The notes under the pieces were generated by a model. The model saw only the letters and a list, made by a program, of their open reading frames with translations, was not told the DNA's origin and did not search any database. 64,000 nucleotides of DNA from Corbicula japonica (Eukaryota; Mollusca; Bivalvia; Venerida; Cyrenidae). The position numbers were made by a program, and so were the translations under genes. The DNA is taken from the NCBI GenBank assembly GCA_038501625.1, contig JAZAYU010000013.1, positions 2,046,001 to 2,110,000 on the forward strand. The letters run 5' to 3'. Shown here piece by piece: positions 34,701 through 46,207 of this stretch; the stretch's first letter is position 1; each line of letters starts with the position of its first letter.

Positions 34701-36142
34701 TTCTAGATATACGTAGTTTGATACGAGTATAAACTAGTGTAAACCATTAAATAAAAGTGTTAATGCACAGCTGTTTTAGGGAAGTGGAAGGGAAGACTGT
34801 CGATTTTATGACGCCATTCAACTGTTAAATAAAAAGAAAAGAAACGTTTACTTCTGCAGATATTCAAGTCTGACTGCAGCCAGTGTATCGGCGAGAACGT
34901 GACAGTAACGTTAGACTGCAATAACCCCCATACCACTGGTATGACAAATCCTTGCACCAGGGAGAACATTCTTGCTGGTAGGTTAATGCTCAAAATGTCC
35001 CAGTAGTTAATTAGAAATATCGTCATTTTTGATCTCAATTAATCGTGGAAAAGTTTTTGTTTAAAGATTTGTATAAGACCTTAAGTCGTTGGTAAAAAGA
35101 GATCAAGACAATTGAGAAAACTCTCAGTCTCTTGCATGGTAAACATGAATGTTAAAGACGCTCTTCCCGTTTTTACTGCACCTAATTTTAATTCTATAAC
35201 TTGACAAATATTCCGACCCCTATCGTTTAAACTTTAATTGTCGTGTCGCCTGAAATATATTGACGTCCATAAAAAGCGCCTAACCTGCCTTTATCCCGCA
35301 ATTTTCATGACTGCATGATATATTGACTAGGAAAATCATACGTCAGTATATATTGGTGTTAGTGATATGACGACAGTTATATGCTATTTGCCATTAGAGT
35401 GTATTAATTAAATGCGATATAAATTTAAACAACTGAGACATGTGTAACTTATAACATAAAATATACAAAAATAATTCAATACATTTTAGGACACATGTAT
35501 TTCATGTATCCTGGTGATGCCAACAAGTATATCCACTGTGACGTCTGGGGACACCCCTGGGAACGCCAGTGTCCAGCCGGAATGGAGTGGGGTCAGGATC
35601 TCCAGACCTGTTTTACACCCGGAACAATCAACCCTTGCCTGCACCACCAACCTGGCCAGCCATATCTGTACCCACATAGCTGCGACCCTCACAGGTATAT
35701 ACACTGCGACACCAATCATCAGTCGTTTGAACAGTCGTGTCAACTGGACTTTGTATTCTATGCCAGTGCGCAAGTGTGTGTGCCGCCAGGATCATACCCC
35801 GGCACAGAAAACCTTGTGAACACCTGCTATGGCGCTTCCACACAATATCCACAGCTCGGGCACCCCAGCACGGTTTACTACGGAACGACCATGAATCCTG
35901 TACAGAGCCACACATTCAATACCCAGCCTTATGCTGAACCCTGCACTTTGGCAAATATTCAGGCGAATGAGCTGTATTTTGCCTACAAGTACAACAACCA
36001 CAACTACATACAGTGTGACTTATATGGGCACGCCTTCCTGCGGGACTGTTCCCCGAACTACTACGACCCATACAGTCATACCTGTGTTGACGGGCCGATC
36101 TTTGTTGATAATCAACTCGGAAGTCCAGTCATCGGAAAATAA
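25643..36142 (+). CDS. Locus B: secreted VWA-EGF-chitin-binding (type 2, x4) protein, 13 exons
   Basis: Exons: 25643-25712, 26119-26356, 28007-28131, 29587-29793, 30079-30183, 30576-30667, 31321-31450, 32745-32852, 33097-33165, 33354-33416, 34232-34374, 34860-34977 and 35490-36142. They total 2,121 nt, or 706 residues, and every junction keeps phase with GT/AG borders. Predicted order: signal peptide 1-22; VWA about 25-213 with MIDAS DGSGS; EGF 214-248; a cysteine-containing region of unknown family 249-402; four peritrophin-A chitin-binding domains about 405-690. It should be an extracellular matrix protein that binds chitin through its C-terminal half and divalent cation or protein ligands through its VWA. 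VWA plus peritrophin modules is the arrangement known from mollusc shell-matrix proteins of the Pif/BMSP type. Orthology to those is not claimed, and a cuticle, gut or immune role is also possible. Confidence 0.85.
26119..26356 (+). CDS. Locus B exon 2, VWA part a
   Basis: Starts ECMDARPADVIILMDGSGSV with the MIDAS DxSxS, then a helix and the MVVFTG strand. 238 nt, as in C. CCCAG acceptor, GTAAAA donor, phase 1 to 2. Confidence 0.9.
26690..26870. repeat. Dispersed repeat shared with 55,060-55,387
   Basis: Words such as TTTACATATG, GAACAGTAAA and CCCTAAAATT.TATTT appear in the same order as in the inverted-repeat element of locus C. Here clear inverted ends are missing. Confidence 0.55.
27059..27600 (+). 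mobile_element. mariner transposase remnant in locus B intron 2
   Basis: Broken frames recall mariner: an ISHLLIDEQK stretch, then IIAVDEKYAHCYEPKRK resembling the catalytic-Asp block, then LHDGAPAHES and THPPYRP resembling the second Asp and downstream blocks. Multiple stops and frameshifts. Inverted ends were not found. Confidence 0.65.
28007..28131 (+). CDS. Locus B exon 3, VWA part b
   Basis: Encodes FPYGPTEDIAGSLRLAYQMF and then IVILMTDG, the central VWA strand with the third MIDAS acid. TTTTAG acceptor, GTGAAC donor, phase 2 to 1, 125 nt. Confidence 0.85.
28336..29175. mobile_element. Long-inverted-repeat element in locus B intron 3
   Basis: About 320 bases from 28,342 reappear in reverse complement at about 28,870-29,170; shared blocks include GGTACC..CTATGTTGTCT, CCGGGTGTCAAAAT and the GAACATTGAACTGGAT block. 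ACTTAAG and CTTAAGT mark the two ends. ~840 bp, no coding capacity. Confidence 0.75.
29587..29793 (+). CDS. Locus B exon 4, VWA part c
   Basis: Begins ASGDITPSVNAASLLKGYGV, with the TAGVG strand and closing residues SACT. 207 nt, phase 1-1, acceptor AAAG, donor GTTAAA (a weak but valid GT). Confidence 0.85.
30079..30183 (+). CDS. Locus B exon 5, EGF-like domain
   Basis: [13 protein letters not shown], then KCVCPSLYSGLYCEK: six cysteines in EGF order. 105 nt, phase 1-1, CATAG acceptor and GTAAGC donor. It is the counterpart of EGF exon a in loci A and C. Confidence 0.9.
30576..30667 (+). CDS. Locus B exon 6, unknown cysteine region
   Basis: TTTAG acceptor, GTAACA donor. Encodes APFYINSTYRCEISSCPTLA and ends GATIE. 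The acceptor at 30,575 was preferred over the AG at 30,602 because only it preserves frame from exon 5 into exon 7. Confidence 0.7.
31321..31450 (+). CDS. Locus B exon 7, unknown region
   Basis: TTGCAG acceptor, GTAGTT donor. Starts TNISCGGINIFSAVNN and continues with a Pro/Ser/His-rich stretch to TYFGLS. No family recognised. Confidence 0.7.
31862..31996. repeat. Near-perfect hairpin in locus B intron 7
   Basis: TTATTTACTTATTAGCTGGG and its complement close a stem of roughly 60 bases with a small loop near GAGGCGATAGCCGAGG. Long stem and short loop mark a palindromic MITE. Confidence 0.75.
32003..32319. repeat. Inverted-repeat pair beside the hairpin
   Basis: TATTACATGAACTATAAATA at 32,003 is mirrored at 32,299-32,319, with a third direct copy near 32,158. 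Probably a second small non-autonomous element abutting the first. Confidence 0.6.
32745..32852 (+). CDS. Locus B exon 8, unknown region
   Basis: TTTCAG acceptor, strong GTAAGT donor, phase 1-1. Starts TTLFMSLKDNQGPYLNASKG, then a cysteine, MATITPYKGYISDK. No family recognised. Confidence 0.7.
33097..33165 (+). CDS. Locus B exon 9, unknown cysteine region
   Basis: TTACAG acceptor, GTCAGG donor, 69 nt, phase 1-1. Reads YRNVKCYLGLAEVPCDDSFF then NCT, with three cysteines. Confidence 0.7.
33354..33416 (+). CDS. Locus B exon 10, unknown region
   Basis: TGACAG acceptor, GTAAGT donor, 63 nt, phase 1-1. Reads EAFYASESDRDIMRMVITRS. It joins in frame to the first chitin-binding exon. Confidence 0.65.
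34232..34374 (+). CDS. Locus B exon 11, first chitin-binding type-2 domain (part)
   Basis: TTACAG acceptor, ends phase 0 at GTAATT. NPCTQANVLAGKLRFPHPYD followed by KKFLMCDLSGKVY and LCPKGE gives the peritrophin-A pattern C...FPHPYD..KFLMC...C. The last cysteines are in exon 12. Confidence 0.85.
34860..34977 (+). CDS. Locus B exon 12, end of chitin-binding 1 and start of 2
   Basis: CTGCAG acceptor at phase 0, GTAGGT donor at phase 1. IFKSDCSQCIGENVTVTLDC closes domain 1, and NPCTRENILA opens domain 2. Confidence 0.85.
35490..36142 (+). CDS. Locus B exon 13, chitin-binding domains 2-4 and stop
   Basis: One 653-nt exon. Domain 2 runs from MYFMYPGDANKYIHCDVWGH; domain 3 from NPCLHHQPGQPYLYPHSCDP with RYIHCDT; domain 4 from EPCTLANIQANELYFAYKYN with YIQCDLYGH. 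Each has the peritrophin-A aromatic and cysteine pattern. A Tyr/Pro/Gln/Thr-rich spacer separates 3 and 4. Stop at 36,140-36,142. The exon is more GC-rich than its surroundings. Confidence 0.92.
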
Positions 36143-36222
36143 TCTGAAAGTTAACGCAGTGTGCTAAAGGAGCATATATATCTACTTTTTGCTTCATCTT
36201 TTTATTTTTACAGAACTGAAAA

Positions 36223-36228
36223 AATAAA
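36223..36228 (+). promoter_or_regulatory. Polyadenylation signal, locus B
   Basis: AATAAA 81 nt after the stop codon, in an A-rich context: a typical 3'UTR spacing. Confidence 0.6.
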
Positions 36229-39200
36229 GAAGTCAAATAAGAAACACGTCTTAATATATTCGATAGAACTTGTCTAAATCTTATATTTGGTTTCTCTTCT
36301 TAGAAGAGTGTTAAAGATGTTGAAACAACTATTGCAGCAGCATAATTCTTATATTCATTCGTGAATAACATATCATAGCCATGTTCAGTAACAGGTTAAA
36401 ACCAGTGTTTATACGGTCAAACCTGTAGATGTGTGTTACGGAATAATTCCTTTAAAATGACATTGTTAGACAACTCCTGTACATCACACTAGATTATCGT
36501 CTCACTGTAGTTCCAGGAGATCAAAAAAGTCAGGGGACGTAAATATGATTACAAAAATCCAAGTAGCTTAACCACCATGACCCCTTAAACAAAAGATCTC
36601 AACGCGAAGAAATATATACACAAATCGCTTTCTTTTGAACTGCAATCAGTTTGACAATTATTTTTAGAAGTCCTTAAAATCAATAACGTCAAAAATTGTA
36701 AGCATACAATAAAAAAAATCGAACCCGAAGGGCGAACGCTGGTCACTAAACGCCGAATACTGTAACGATTGAGATAGCCGGGACAACCCCAAGATAGGTT
36801 GCGCGGATAATCCTAATAAAGTTTTTTTGCATCATGTAACAACGAAAACCTATTAAATAGCGATTACCGTACTGATTAATGGTCGCTTGCATCTTACGAA
36901 GGAAGAGACAATAGTTACATATTTGAACAAGTTCGTACATAAAACTAACATTTTACTGTATAATGCATCGTCAGATTTTGGGTTTTTGACAAGCCAACCT
37001 GAATTCAGTGTCCACACCAATCCATTGTGTCCAAACCACCTGTATTATATTTCAACGTAGTCTAAATAACCTTCTTATATTCCTCTGTATAGACCTGTCT
37101 TCTTTGATATTTTCGTATCACTAGTTAGTAGCTTAAAAAAAACATTAAATGAAATTATATATATGAGATTAAGCATTTTAAGTTACGTTTTTCATATGTA
37201 GTATGGTGAAGTGATCATAAAGTAATGAGCTATAACTATTTCAAACAATGTTGCAATGATATTTAGATGTCACGAGTGTAGTCGACGTGAGCATAGAGAT
37301 GTTGTCTGTTACTGAACTGTAAATTTGTAAAATAAAATGTAATTTTATTTCAAATTCAAATATTTGAAAAAAAATATTATAACCTAGAATTAGTCTTTTT
37401 AAGGGAATACTTCACGAGACATATGAATTGTAAACATTTTAAAATACCTTGTGCGTCAGATTTTTTTTTTGTGAATAAAAGTAATGTATTTGCCATTTTT
37501 AAAACTCAGCAGAAACTTCTTTCGAAAAAATACATTTGTTTGTATCTGTATATTCAATCAACATTTGAACTTTGCATTGGTAAAAAATAATTATAAACTT
37601 TAGGATAAAAGAATATGCAAAGATTCTTATTTCAAAGAGATTAAATTTCTAATGATTTATTTAGTTTTATGTTCTATCTGGTTATCTTTATGTAAATTTA
37701 TTGTTGGCAGTATATATGAACAGTTATATGCTACTTTATGAGGCATAGATAAGAAGATAGAAAATATTATTACTGGGGCAACCCACATCACATTGTCAGT
37801 TTTCCAAATGATTATCTTATTCATCGCATTGGTATATATCAACAAGAAATATAACAAAACAATCATGTCTAAATGTGTGTATGATATTCGTTGGAACACC
37901 ATGGGTCTTCATTTCTTGATAAGATAAATAACACAAATAACAAACAAACAAATATATGTCGATTTTACCAAAATACATGTTTTTCATGCACTCGTTTATA
38001 TTTATAAGAATATATCGTCACCTTGTTGCAAAAACGGTATAAGTACCAAATAAAATATTGAAGGAGATATACCGTTATTGCACTTAGGTGACGATATTTT
38101 GTTGGGACTGTGTTTTGAGCTTTGGTGTCTATACTGATTTTGTTCATTTCTTAACCTGACCACTTAAATCTTTAGAACCTTGATCCTTTCCTGATCTTTT
38201 GGAAAAATAATAAGATATTGACGGGATATGTGGACAGGGTGGTATATCATTGTAAGAACATTATAGGCATTCATTTCATTTGAAACTTTTAAGTTCAGTC
38301 TTTGTCATACCTTTCTTATCTGACACGATGTTAATAGTTTTTAACTCTACATGTAATTGTTAATTTGGTGTACAAATCCAAAAACATATATACAGTGTCT
38401 TCTGTTAAATCCACAAGAAGAGCTGCTGCACAACTAACTGCTCATTAATGTTATATCCCGAATTTTTAATATCAGGAAATCCGAAACTTTATACTTAAAG
38501 CTCTTGAATGGACGAATAGGTCTACCGATTCTGCAAAACGAACTGACTGTCATGTTGTTACTGTACGATAGAGATTGAAAAGTGGCTTATTGGTTTTCCA
38601 TTTATATATGTATTAAATCAATGTGTTTCCATATATTTAAAAGTATTTTCTTATTCCTTAAACAAGACTCCATTTTCATGAATTGTAACACTAGGTGACG
38701 AAATAATACGACTTTTGTAATGCTTTGATCTCCCTTTCAATAAATTGTGATCACAAAAATCGCTTCATTCTACGTAATAAGTTGATCATGTGCAGCGGGT
38801 GTCGCTAAAAATGCACCGGTTGCACGGGTCTCCGCCGGTTCTTTGTTATAAGACGGATGCTTTTTTGCCTAATAATTGAGCACGATTCGTAACATACTCT
38901 ACGTATATTCTGTTTGAGGAAAAGGTAATGTTCATTGCATCAATTTCTACATTAAACTCTGATAAATTAAAAAAAAACGAAACATAGGACTAGAAAATGC
39001 ACAAATACCTATGCTATTAATTTTAAACATGACGGTTAAGGTGGAATGTACCTTTAAAAATATTTTCAAGAAAATAGTTGAATTTGGTATCAAATGAAAG
39101 TTTGTGATATTCCTGATCCCACGTTTTTGACCGTCTGTCAATGGCCGTAAAATCGCCGTATTTTTCATTTTTGACCTAAAATAGTGACGCATAGAGACAA

Positions 39201-41900
39201 TTTAACCCAACAGAATGATCATGTTAGTGATTTCCTTCATGCTGATAGGAAAAACATTATAAATTTATTTACAATTGTTAAATTAATAACAAAAATGGGA
39301 TGTTTTAAAATTTCGAGTTTTCGTCGATTTTTCACATTTAAAGTCCGATTAGAAAAAAACGGCCCGAAATTTTTTTGCAATTTTTTTAAATATATTCAGG
39401 AACAATATATTTTCAATTCCATAGTCAATTTTCAAAAACTTTCACCTTCGATTTATTTTTCAATCGCGATTTGATGAAGTACACCACACGTCTTATTTTG
39501 ACGCCGTAAATATCGAAGTTTACGTTTCGTTATGCTGTATATGATTGTTGACGCTAGTCCTTTGGATAAACAACGTTTACAAAAATTCAGATTTGATTTG
39601 TAATTTTGAAAATAAAACAACGATACGCAAATGAAATTTAAAAGCCAGTTTTCATATCAAAATTGATGAAATAAAAGCTGTATTCCGCGCTAATTAGGTA
39701 AAACCTATAAATGTTTTTTTAGAACCAGAGCAAATAAATTTTCAAATATATTGCGGCTGAATATGTTCCGTATGATTGTTTTTCATTTTCAAAGTTTAAA
39801 ATTAATGCAATATACACATCGAATTACATATCTAAAACAATATCAGTAACCTTTTAAAGATACGATATTATTGAATTTTAGCATACAATGTCACAATTAT
39901 AATATTATCTTACTTCATGTGTGACAGATATTTATGGCTTAAGTTTCCTTAATTAGAAAAAAACACAACCAACATAAAAGATTGCTTATCATTGGATAAA
40001 AAACTCAAGAGTTGGTGGAATATGAACTCACGGCCGACAAAATAAATCATGTTTCAACCCCGTGCCACGTGACTTTATAAACTGTCGGTGCCGTTAAACG
40101 TTTCATGCCTAATCCTATGTTGATATATACGTAATGATCTTGTCCTCTGTTTTTAATATCTTCCAGCCGAGACAATGATAAACATTTTGTTGAAGGAACT
40201 ATTTCGCACAATATGAAATTTAAGGATAAATGTAATAGCTCTTCACTGACGCAAGTACGTAGATCTACATACATATGGACTGAGTTTCACAAACTGTGTA
40301 ATGTCAGTCTAAATTGTCAAACAGATAAATGACCACTCACATCTCGTCAGGACACATAACTATGTTCAACATGAAGTCGGCAATTTCAATTTCACACCTG
40401 GATTACAGATTTCTTCCAGAAACTTGATGAATTTAACAAGCATCGAATTCTTCTTTTCTTTTTTGTCAGTTAAAGACGGTCGGGCTATTACTTCCCTTTA
40501 TTTATTATTTGCTTGTAATTTGTAATAAAAGTACATTGCGCTAGTTTACAAGAAGAAATAATAGTAGTTTTTAATATATTCAGATTAAATATAGACAACA
40601 GAGTTCTTTTTGCAAATAAAAAAACTCCATATTAAAAATACTTTTTTGGCAAATATTTATTATTTATGTACTAAATTTTAATATGCGCAGGACGAGAAAG
40701 ATAAAGACAAAATTAAAACACACTTGTTTTCGCATTTTGGGATCGCGTTAAAATAAAACCACAAGAGAACACAAGAAAACGATATGCAATTTGAATCAAA
40801 CATCAAAACATTTTTTTTGTAATTTCAATCAAACATCGGAACCTATTCTTATAATTTGTCACTTAGAACACGGTAACAATCAATTGATTTATTGATTTAT
40901 TTATTGATTCGTTGGTTCATTATTACCGGCGCATTAATTTAATGGGACTAGCCACAAAGAAAATTGTGTTTTAAAGAATCTGCTATTTTGATTATCAATG
41001 TCATCCGTTATGCGTTTGCATCGGCGAGAGACGGAATAATGACACGCATTTATACGTGTACCATGCATATGATTATCGATTCTTTGATCAAATATCTTTT
41101 AGTTATGTCACTTGCATTTTGCAAATGTGTTTCCACATTTCTTTTGTGCATGTATGGTATATAGTTTTCTGGAAACATTGTTCATAAGTTTGTTTTTAAC
41201 ATCATTCTTTCAATTACATGTATTATTATTCTTGTTCTATTTACAAACACACTTTTTGTTTTAATTGTGAAAGATATGTGCAAAAAAGAGTACTATCAAG
41301 TTTTCGACAAACAGGACGAAGTGGCAGAGTTTCAAAGATTTGTGTCAACGGATGCTGCAACAAATTAGTGCGCGTTAACATCGTCATAGGGTGTTGTTTG
41401 ATACCATTTACCCGGTCTTGGCGAACTGGCATAAGCGCACGTTTTTCAGTCTTGATAAGTCCATGTTACTGACGATCAGCTATATATTTTAATATGAGCA
41501 ACCCAGATTTGCGACAATGTTTTCCTACGGGGTGGAGGGTGGAATTTTAGGCCTAGGTGCAAAACCTTTTTAATAGCTTACCAAATGCGTAAATACATTT
41601 TACATTTTTTTTAGATTTAGAGCATCATGCACATATACGAAATACACATAAGGCGAACTTGCACAGAATCAAAAGTATTGAACGATCTAATTGATTATTT
41701 GTTGTACAGATTATTTTATTAGGTTATAAAAAGCGTACCGTTCTACGTACTTCAGTTTTTAACATTGAATTTAAAAAGTAATTTCGGTAATCCATATTTT
41801 AAATGATCACAAATGCAACACATTTGGTTCAACAAAATTTGTTGTTTTTTTTTTGATAATTTTATGAGCTCGTTTACGTTCTATAGTTTATATATACTTC
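36229..41900. other. B-C intergenic region, no supported gene
   Basis: AT-rich with dispersed repeats. 36,720-36,940 shares the words GTACTGATTAATGGTCGC and ATCTTACGAA with the sequence just before the N gap (4,493-4,521). 38,012-38,097 is a short hairpin. Open frames up to 96 codons carry no recognisable motif. Confidence 0.5.
38012..38097. repeat. Short palindromic element
   Basis: ATATCGTCACCTTGTTGCAA with a following ACGGTAT is mirrored by ATACCGTTATTGCAC..AGGTGACGATAT. About 30-base arms with a ~27-base loop. Confidence 0.65.
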
Positions 41901-42118
41901 ATTCCAAAAGAAAGTGCACACTCTCTTTTCGGTGATTGCTCATTAACTGCTTTTCTTAATGCCTAAATGTTTTGGTATCAACATTGGGAATAGACATAGA
42001 AAGTTTAACTATAGACTTTAAATGATATAATCTCAATTTTGATACCAAATATTTTGGCATTAAGAAAAGCAGTTAAAGAAAAATCACCGAAAGCTAAGTC
42101 CAAACTTTCTTTTGGAAT
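41901..42118. repeat. ~218 bp inverted-repeat MITE
   Basis: ATTCCAAAAGAAAG at the left and CTTTCTTTTGGAAT at the right open arms of about 85 bases that also include AACTGCTTTTCTTAATGCC and its complement. No clear target duplication. Confidence 0.75.
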
Positions 42119-42279
42119 AGACTATAGAATAAATAAAAGCGGTCTTTATCTTGGCAATAGCATGAACTTATTTGAATTGGACGAAAAACTGTGCCATTAA
42201 CAATCTGATTAAAATCATATCCTGAAAACCGCTACGCTATCAGGATCTAAAGACGAGTGACAAAAACGTGGTTTTATCA

Positions 42280-45200
42280 AGTCAAGTCAAAATATTTATT
42301 GGCAAAAACATATACATGTTTATCGCCAAGTTACAATATTGGCGGATGTTTTACAAAACAATATATAAATAAAACATATATTACAACAGAAAAGCATGAT
42401 TACATGTTACGAGTGCAATTAGTAACTTTGTAGAGTGTGTAAGATTTATAATCTTAACAATAGTTACCGAAAAAAGAAATACATTTCAGATTGAATTTGT
42501 TATAAAATTAGTTCACTTCGCTTCTTTTTTCCATGGCTAAATAGACAAATTTTGCTAGGTTAACAATTTTACTCTTTTGTGTTGTTTTCATAATAGATTT
42601 GAATTTGTTAATATTTGGCCATACGCAGTAATATTTTGGAAGCAAAAGTTTACGTAAATCACTATAGAACGGACATACTAGCAAGAAATGATACTCTGAT
42701 TCTATTTGATGCATATTGCATTTACTACAGATACGTTGATTTCTTTCAATATTTCTAAACCTCCCCTCTTCGATTGCTAGTTTGCGGGCTGAACATCTAA
42801 ATCTAGACAAAGCTTTGCGGTGACTGACATTGTTAATATTACTAAGATATTTTTCTTGGACGTATTCACTTTTAAAAATATTGTAACTGTCTAGTTTTGA
42901 AAATGTATTTGGTTCACAACACCATTGTTGCAAGTACTGGTCTTATATTCTTTGAATAGTAATTTTTAATTGTACGTTGTCAATATTTAAATTGTTCCAT
43001 AAATACGAAAAACCTAAATCTGACAATAATGGTTTAACATTTTTCGACCAACTATTTACAAGATTGCCATTTGCATCTGATAAGAACATTATTCGATATA
43101 ATAATGAGTTAGGAGATGTTAGAATTTTATGCCAGTATTTAATAATCCTGACTTTACGAATAATTAACAAAGGAAATCTACCAAATTCACCAAAGACAGC
43201 AGGGCTTGGTGTCTGCTGGCGAACGCCTAGAACCTGTTTTAAAAATTTTAAATGTATTTTCTCTATATCGGGTGCTTTATGGAAACCCCATTTTTCAGAT
43301 CCATATGACAAAATAGGTAAAATCATACAATCAAATAATTTTAACTTTTCTGTTACATCAAGAGAAACATTATCAAATAAAGAATTCAGAGAAAACAATG
43401 CTTTTAAGGCTTGGTTAGACAGTGCTTTCTGAGCTTGATAAAAATTACCATTCGAAGACAATGTTACACCAAGATAAGTAAATGTTTGAACGTTTTTCAG
43501 CAATGAACTGTTATAATATATTTGGATGTTTTCATGTCTATTACCTGCCTTGAATACCATCACAACTGTCTTCTCTATATTTACTGTAATACCCCATTTC
43601 ATACAATAATCATGAAGTTGGTTAAGTAATAACTGTAGGCCTTCTTTTGTATAGGAAAATAACACTGTGTCATCAGCAAACAACAATAAATAGATCTGTA
43701 ATTCGTCCAAGGTAAAGACATCATTATTTACATTTTGAATATTTTCATACATATCATTCACGAAAAATATAAATAATAAGGGAGATAATGGCTCGCCCTG
43801 TTTAACACCCATATAGCTATCAAAACATTCCGAAAGTAAACCATTTGCTTTCACACAGGACTTTACACAACTATACATACTTTGCAACATGCGTACTATT
43901 TTTGAAGAAACACCAGATTCAATAAGCTTAAACCATATCCCATTTCTGTACATCATATCAAAGCACTTTTGAAAATCTATAAAGGATGCATAGACCTTTC
44001 TCTTTTCACACTTAATTACTTTATCTATACAATCTATAGTTCTTTTATCTTTTCTAAAACCGTATTGAAATGTATTAAGTTTGTCATTATTATCTGCCTA
44101 TTTACGTAAACCTGTGTCTAACAATACAGAGAATATTATAGAAAAAATTCTAGTAAGAGTAATTCCCCTGTAATTATTAACATCATTAGGATTACCCTTC
44201 TTAGGCACCGGTACAATAATACCTTTGCACCATGAATCTGGATATGCACATTCATTAAATATGTGATTAAATAGTTTGCATAGTAATGGAGCTAAAATAG
44301 CTTTAGTTTCTATAAATAATTCAGGAATAAGTTGATCGAAACCGGGGCTTTTGCCTCGTTTTAATGAAGAAATAGCCTTCATGACTTCATCACATGTAAA
44401 ATCACAATCAAGTTCATCTATGTTAATATTTGTTAAGTTATTGCTATTTAAATTTTGTTCAACAAAGTCATTTTCAAAAATTTCATCACTTGAATATCAT
44501 TGTTAAAAATGTTCATAAAATTCCTCAACTGATATTTCGTTTTTAATTTTCTGTTTTCTTAATTTCTTAATTTCGCTCCAAAATTTCTGAGGGTTTTCTT
44601 TTGCTAGAGTATGCATCTTTTTTTTCTTTAGTAAATTAAATTTTGTACGTGCACGATGCTTAGCTATACGAAAAAGACGTCTTTTAGTAATCAAGTGCTC
44701 CATATTTTGATCAGATCTACATTTGTTGTACAATTTATTAGCATGTTTTAGATCCCGCCTTGCAGTCTCACAATCTTGATTATACCATTCACTTTTAAAT
44801 TTTCTATTATTTTTGTTTTCAAAATTCTTTATAACTTTTGATTCCCCAAAGGTACTAAACGTTTTACTATATAAAATATCTGATATTTGCTCTATTCCAG
44901 AATTCAAATCTAAGTTATTGCTTATCACGCTATTTATAATGCTATCGATATTTGTGATTTCACTACTTATAACATCAATAAAGCTATTAACCTTTGAACT
45001 GTCCCACTTTGTAGTATTTGTGATTTAAAATTAGTACATAAATCAACTTGAATCGGTTTATGCGGTGAAAATGTAAACAAGTCATGCACAATAAATTTCT
45101 GTATAAAGCTAAATAAATCGTATTGCATCAATACATAATCTATCAGACTTTTACCTGTGTTAGACATATAAGTGAAATTTCCAATACCTGCATCGTTTCC

Positions 45201-45420
45201 CATACGACCACTCACAATTTTTAAATCTGTGCTCAAGCATAAATCAATTAATTTATTACCCGAAGAATTAACCACGCTATCCATAGATTTTCTGTCGGGC
45301 AAATATAAAGACATATCGGTTTGATCGTCTTTTTCAATAGAATTGATATAACGGTCAAACTGATCTGTTTGTTGTAAAATATAGGTGTGTGAAGTTGGCA
45401 ATGAGTAATGAGTAGGGAAT
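42280..45420 (-). mobile_element. 5'-truncated LINE (APE endonuclease and reverse transcriptase), degenerate
   Basis: Read on the minus strand. About 45,400-45,040 is the end of an endonuclease domain (NKLIDLCLSTDLKIVSGRMG, then SLIDYVLM). About 44,930-44,500 is a basic linker. About 44,380-42,943 is reverse transcriptase with GKSPGFDQL, NNYRGITL and the catalytic FADD. 42,933-42,508 is a C-terminal Cys/His motif (CSKCNMHQIESEYHF..C). Breaks: a frameshift near 45,025; stops at 44,503-44,505 and a TGA just after it; TAG at 44,098-44,100; TAA at 42,943-42,945. The 3' end has a (TTGAC)n-like tail near 42,280-42,300. The architecture fits CR1/L2/Jockey-type elements; the clade is not resolved. 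Confidence 0.85.
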
Positions 45421-45442
45421 TGGATATTCAACATCCAGCTGA

Positions 45443-45610
45443 AATCGAATCCACTGCCAGCAGTGAGTTGGGTATTCGCTTTACACACACACCGAATACC
45501 CTAATGAGATCGAATCCACAGCCAGCTGTGAGTTGGGTATTCATTCTACACTGACAGCGAATACCCTAATGAGATCGAATCCACAGCCAGCTGTGAGTTG
45601 GGTATTCGTT
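45443..45610. repeat. ~65 bp tandem repeat, three copies
   Basis: ATCGAATCCAC.GCCAGC followed by GTGAGTTGGGTATTC recurs at about 45,443, 45,509 and 45,573, adjoining the truncated 5' end of the LINE. Confidence 0.8.
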
Positions 45611-45629
45611 TTCACTCGTTACCCGTCGC

Positions 45630-45835
45630 GGACACGAAAACGGACACGGAGGTAAGGAATATACCCAACGATATCTTTCAGTGATAAATCGCGGACACGG
45701 ACGCGGAAGCGGACACGGACACGGAATACGCATCACGGAACTATGGAATACCGGCCTTAGTGAGTGAAAAATCCCGGACACGGACGCGGATATGGACACG
45801 GATCACGGAACTATGGAATACCGGCCTTACTTTAT
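45630..45835. repeat. GC-rich CGGACA-type array and ~95 bp duplication
   Basis: Irregular GGACACGGA hexamer-based tracts end in CACGGAACTATGGAATACCG, a block present twice (about 45,735 and 45,809). Base composition stands out from the AT-rich surroundings. Confidence 0.75.
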
Positions 45836-46207
45836 TCCGCCGCGATGTAAACAGCAAAGCATGACTCTGATGTAAGATACGTTTTTCTGAGTTTTTCGGA
45901 CAAAATCATGAGCTATGATGTTTCTGGAACCAACGCCTCTGTTTTGTTTTTGTCTGATTAATCCAGATCTATCTAACACCTTGCCCTTTCTTATAAAAAA
46001 TATTCAGAGCAGAAATCGGATGATAATTGCACGCGTGATCAGCAATACATTAATTAACAATGTCTATATATTATGTACAAACGTATCGGCTGTTTAACGT
46101 TATATATTATTGAATTTGAATCGATCGGGGCTTTACCTAAAATAACCTGTTAACTACCTTATAAAGCTTAAACACTCCGCAAACATTCGAACAGAATCCC
46201 GGAAGAA

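Noticed and set aside
35486..35937. Minus-strand and alternate-frame ORFs over the last exon of locus B
   Set aside because: Shadows of the GC-richer chitin-binding exon in other frames.
39041..39474. Open frame of 96 codons at 39,184-39,474
   Set aside because: Lys/Phe-rich translation of AT-rich sequence that looks like a dispersed non-coding repeat.
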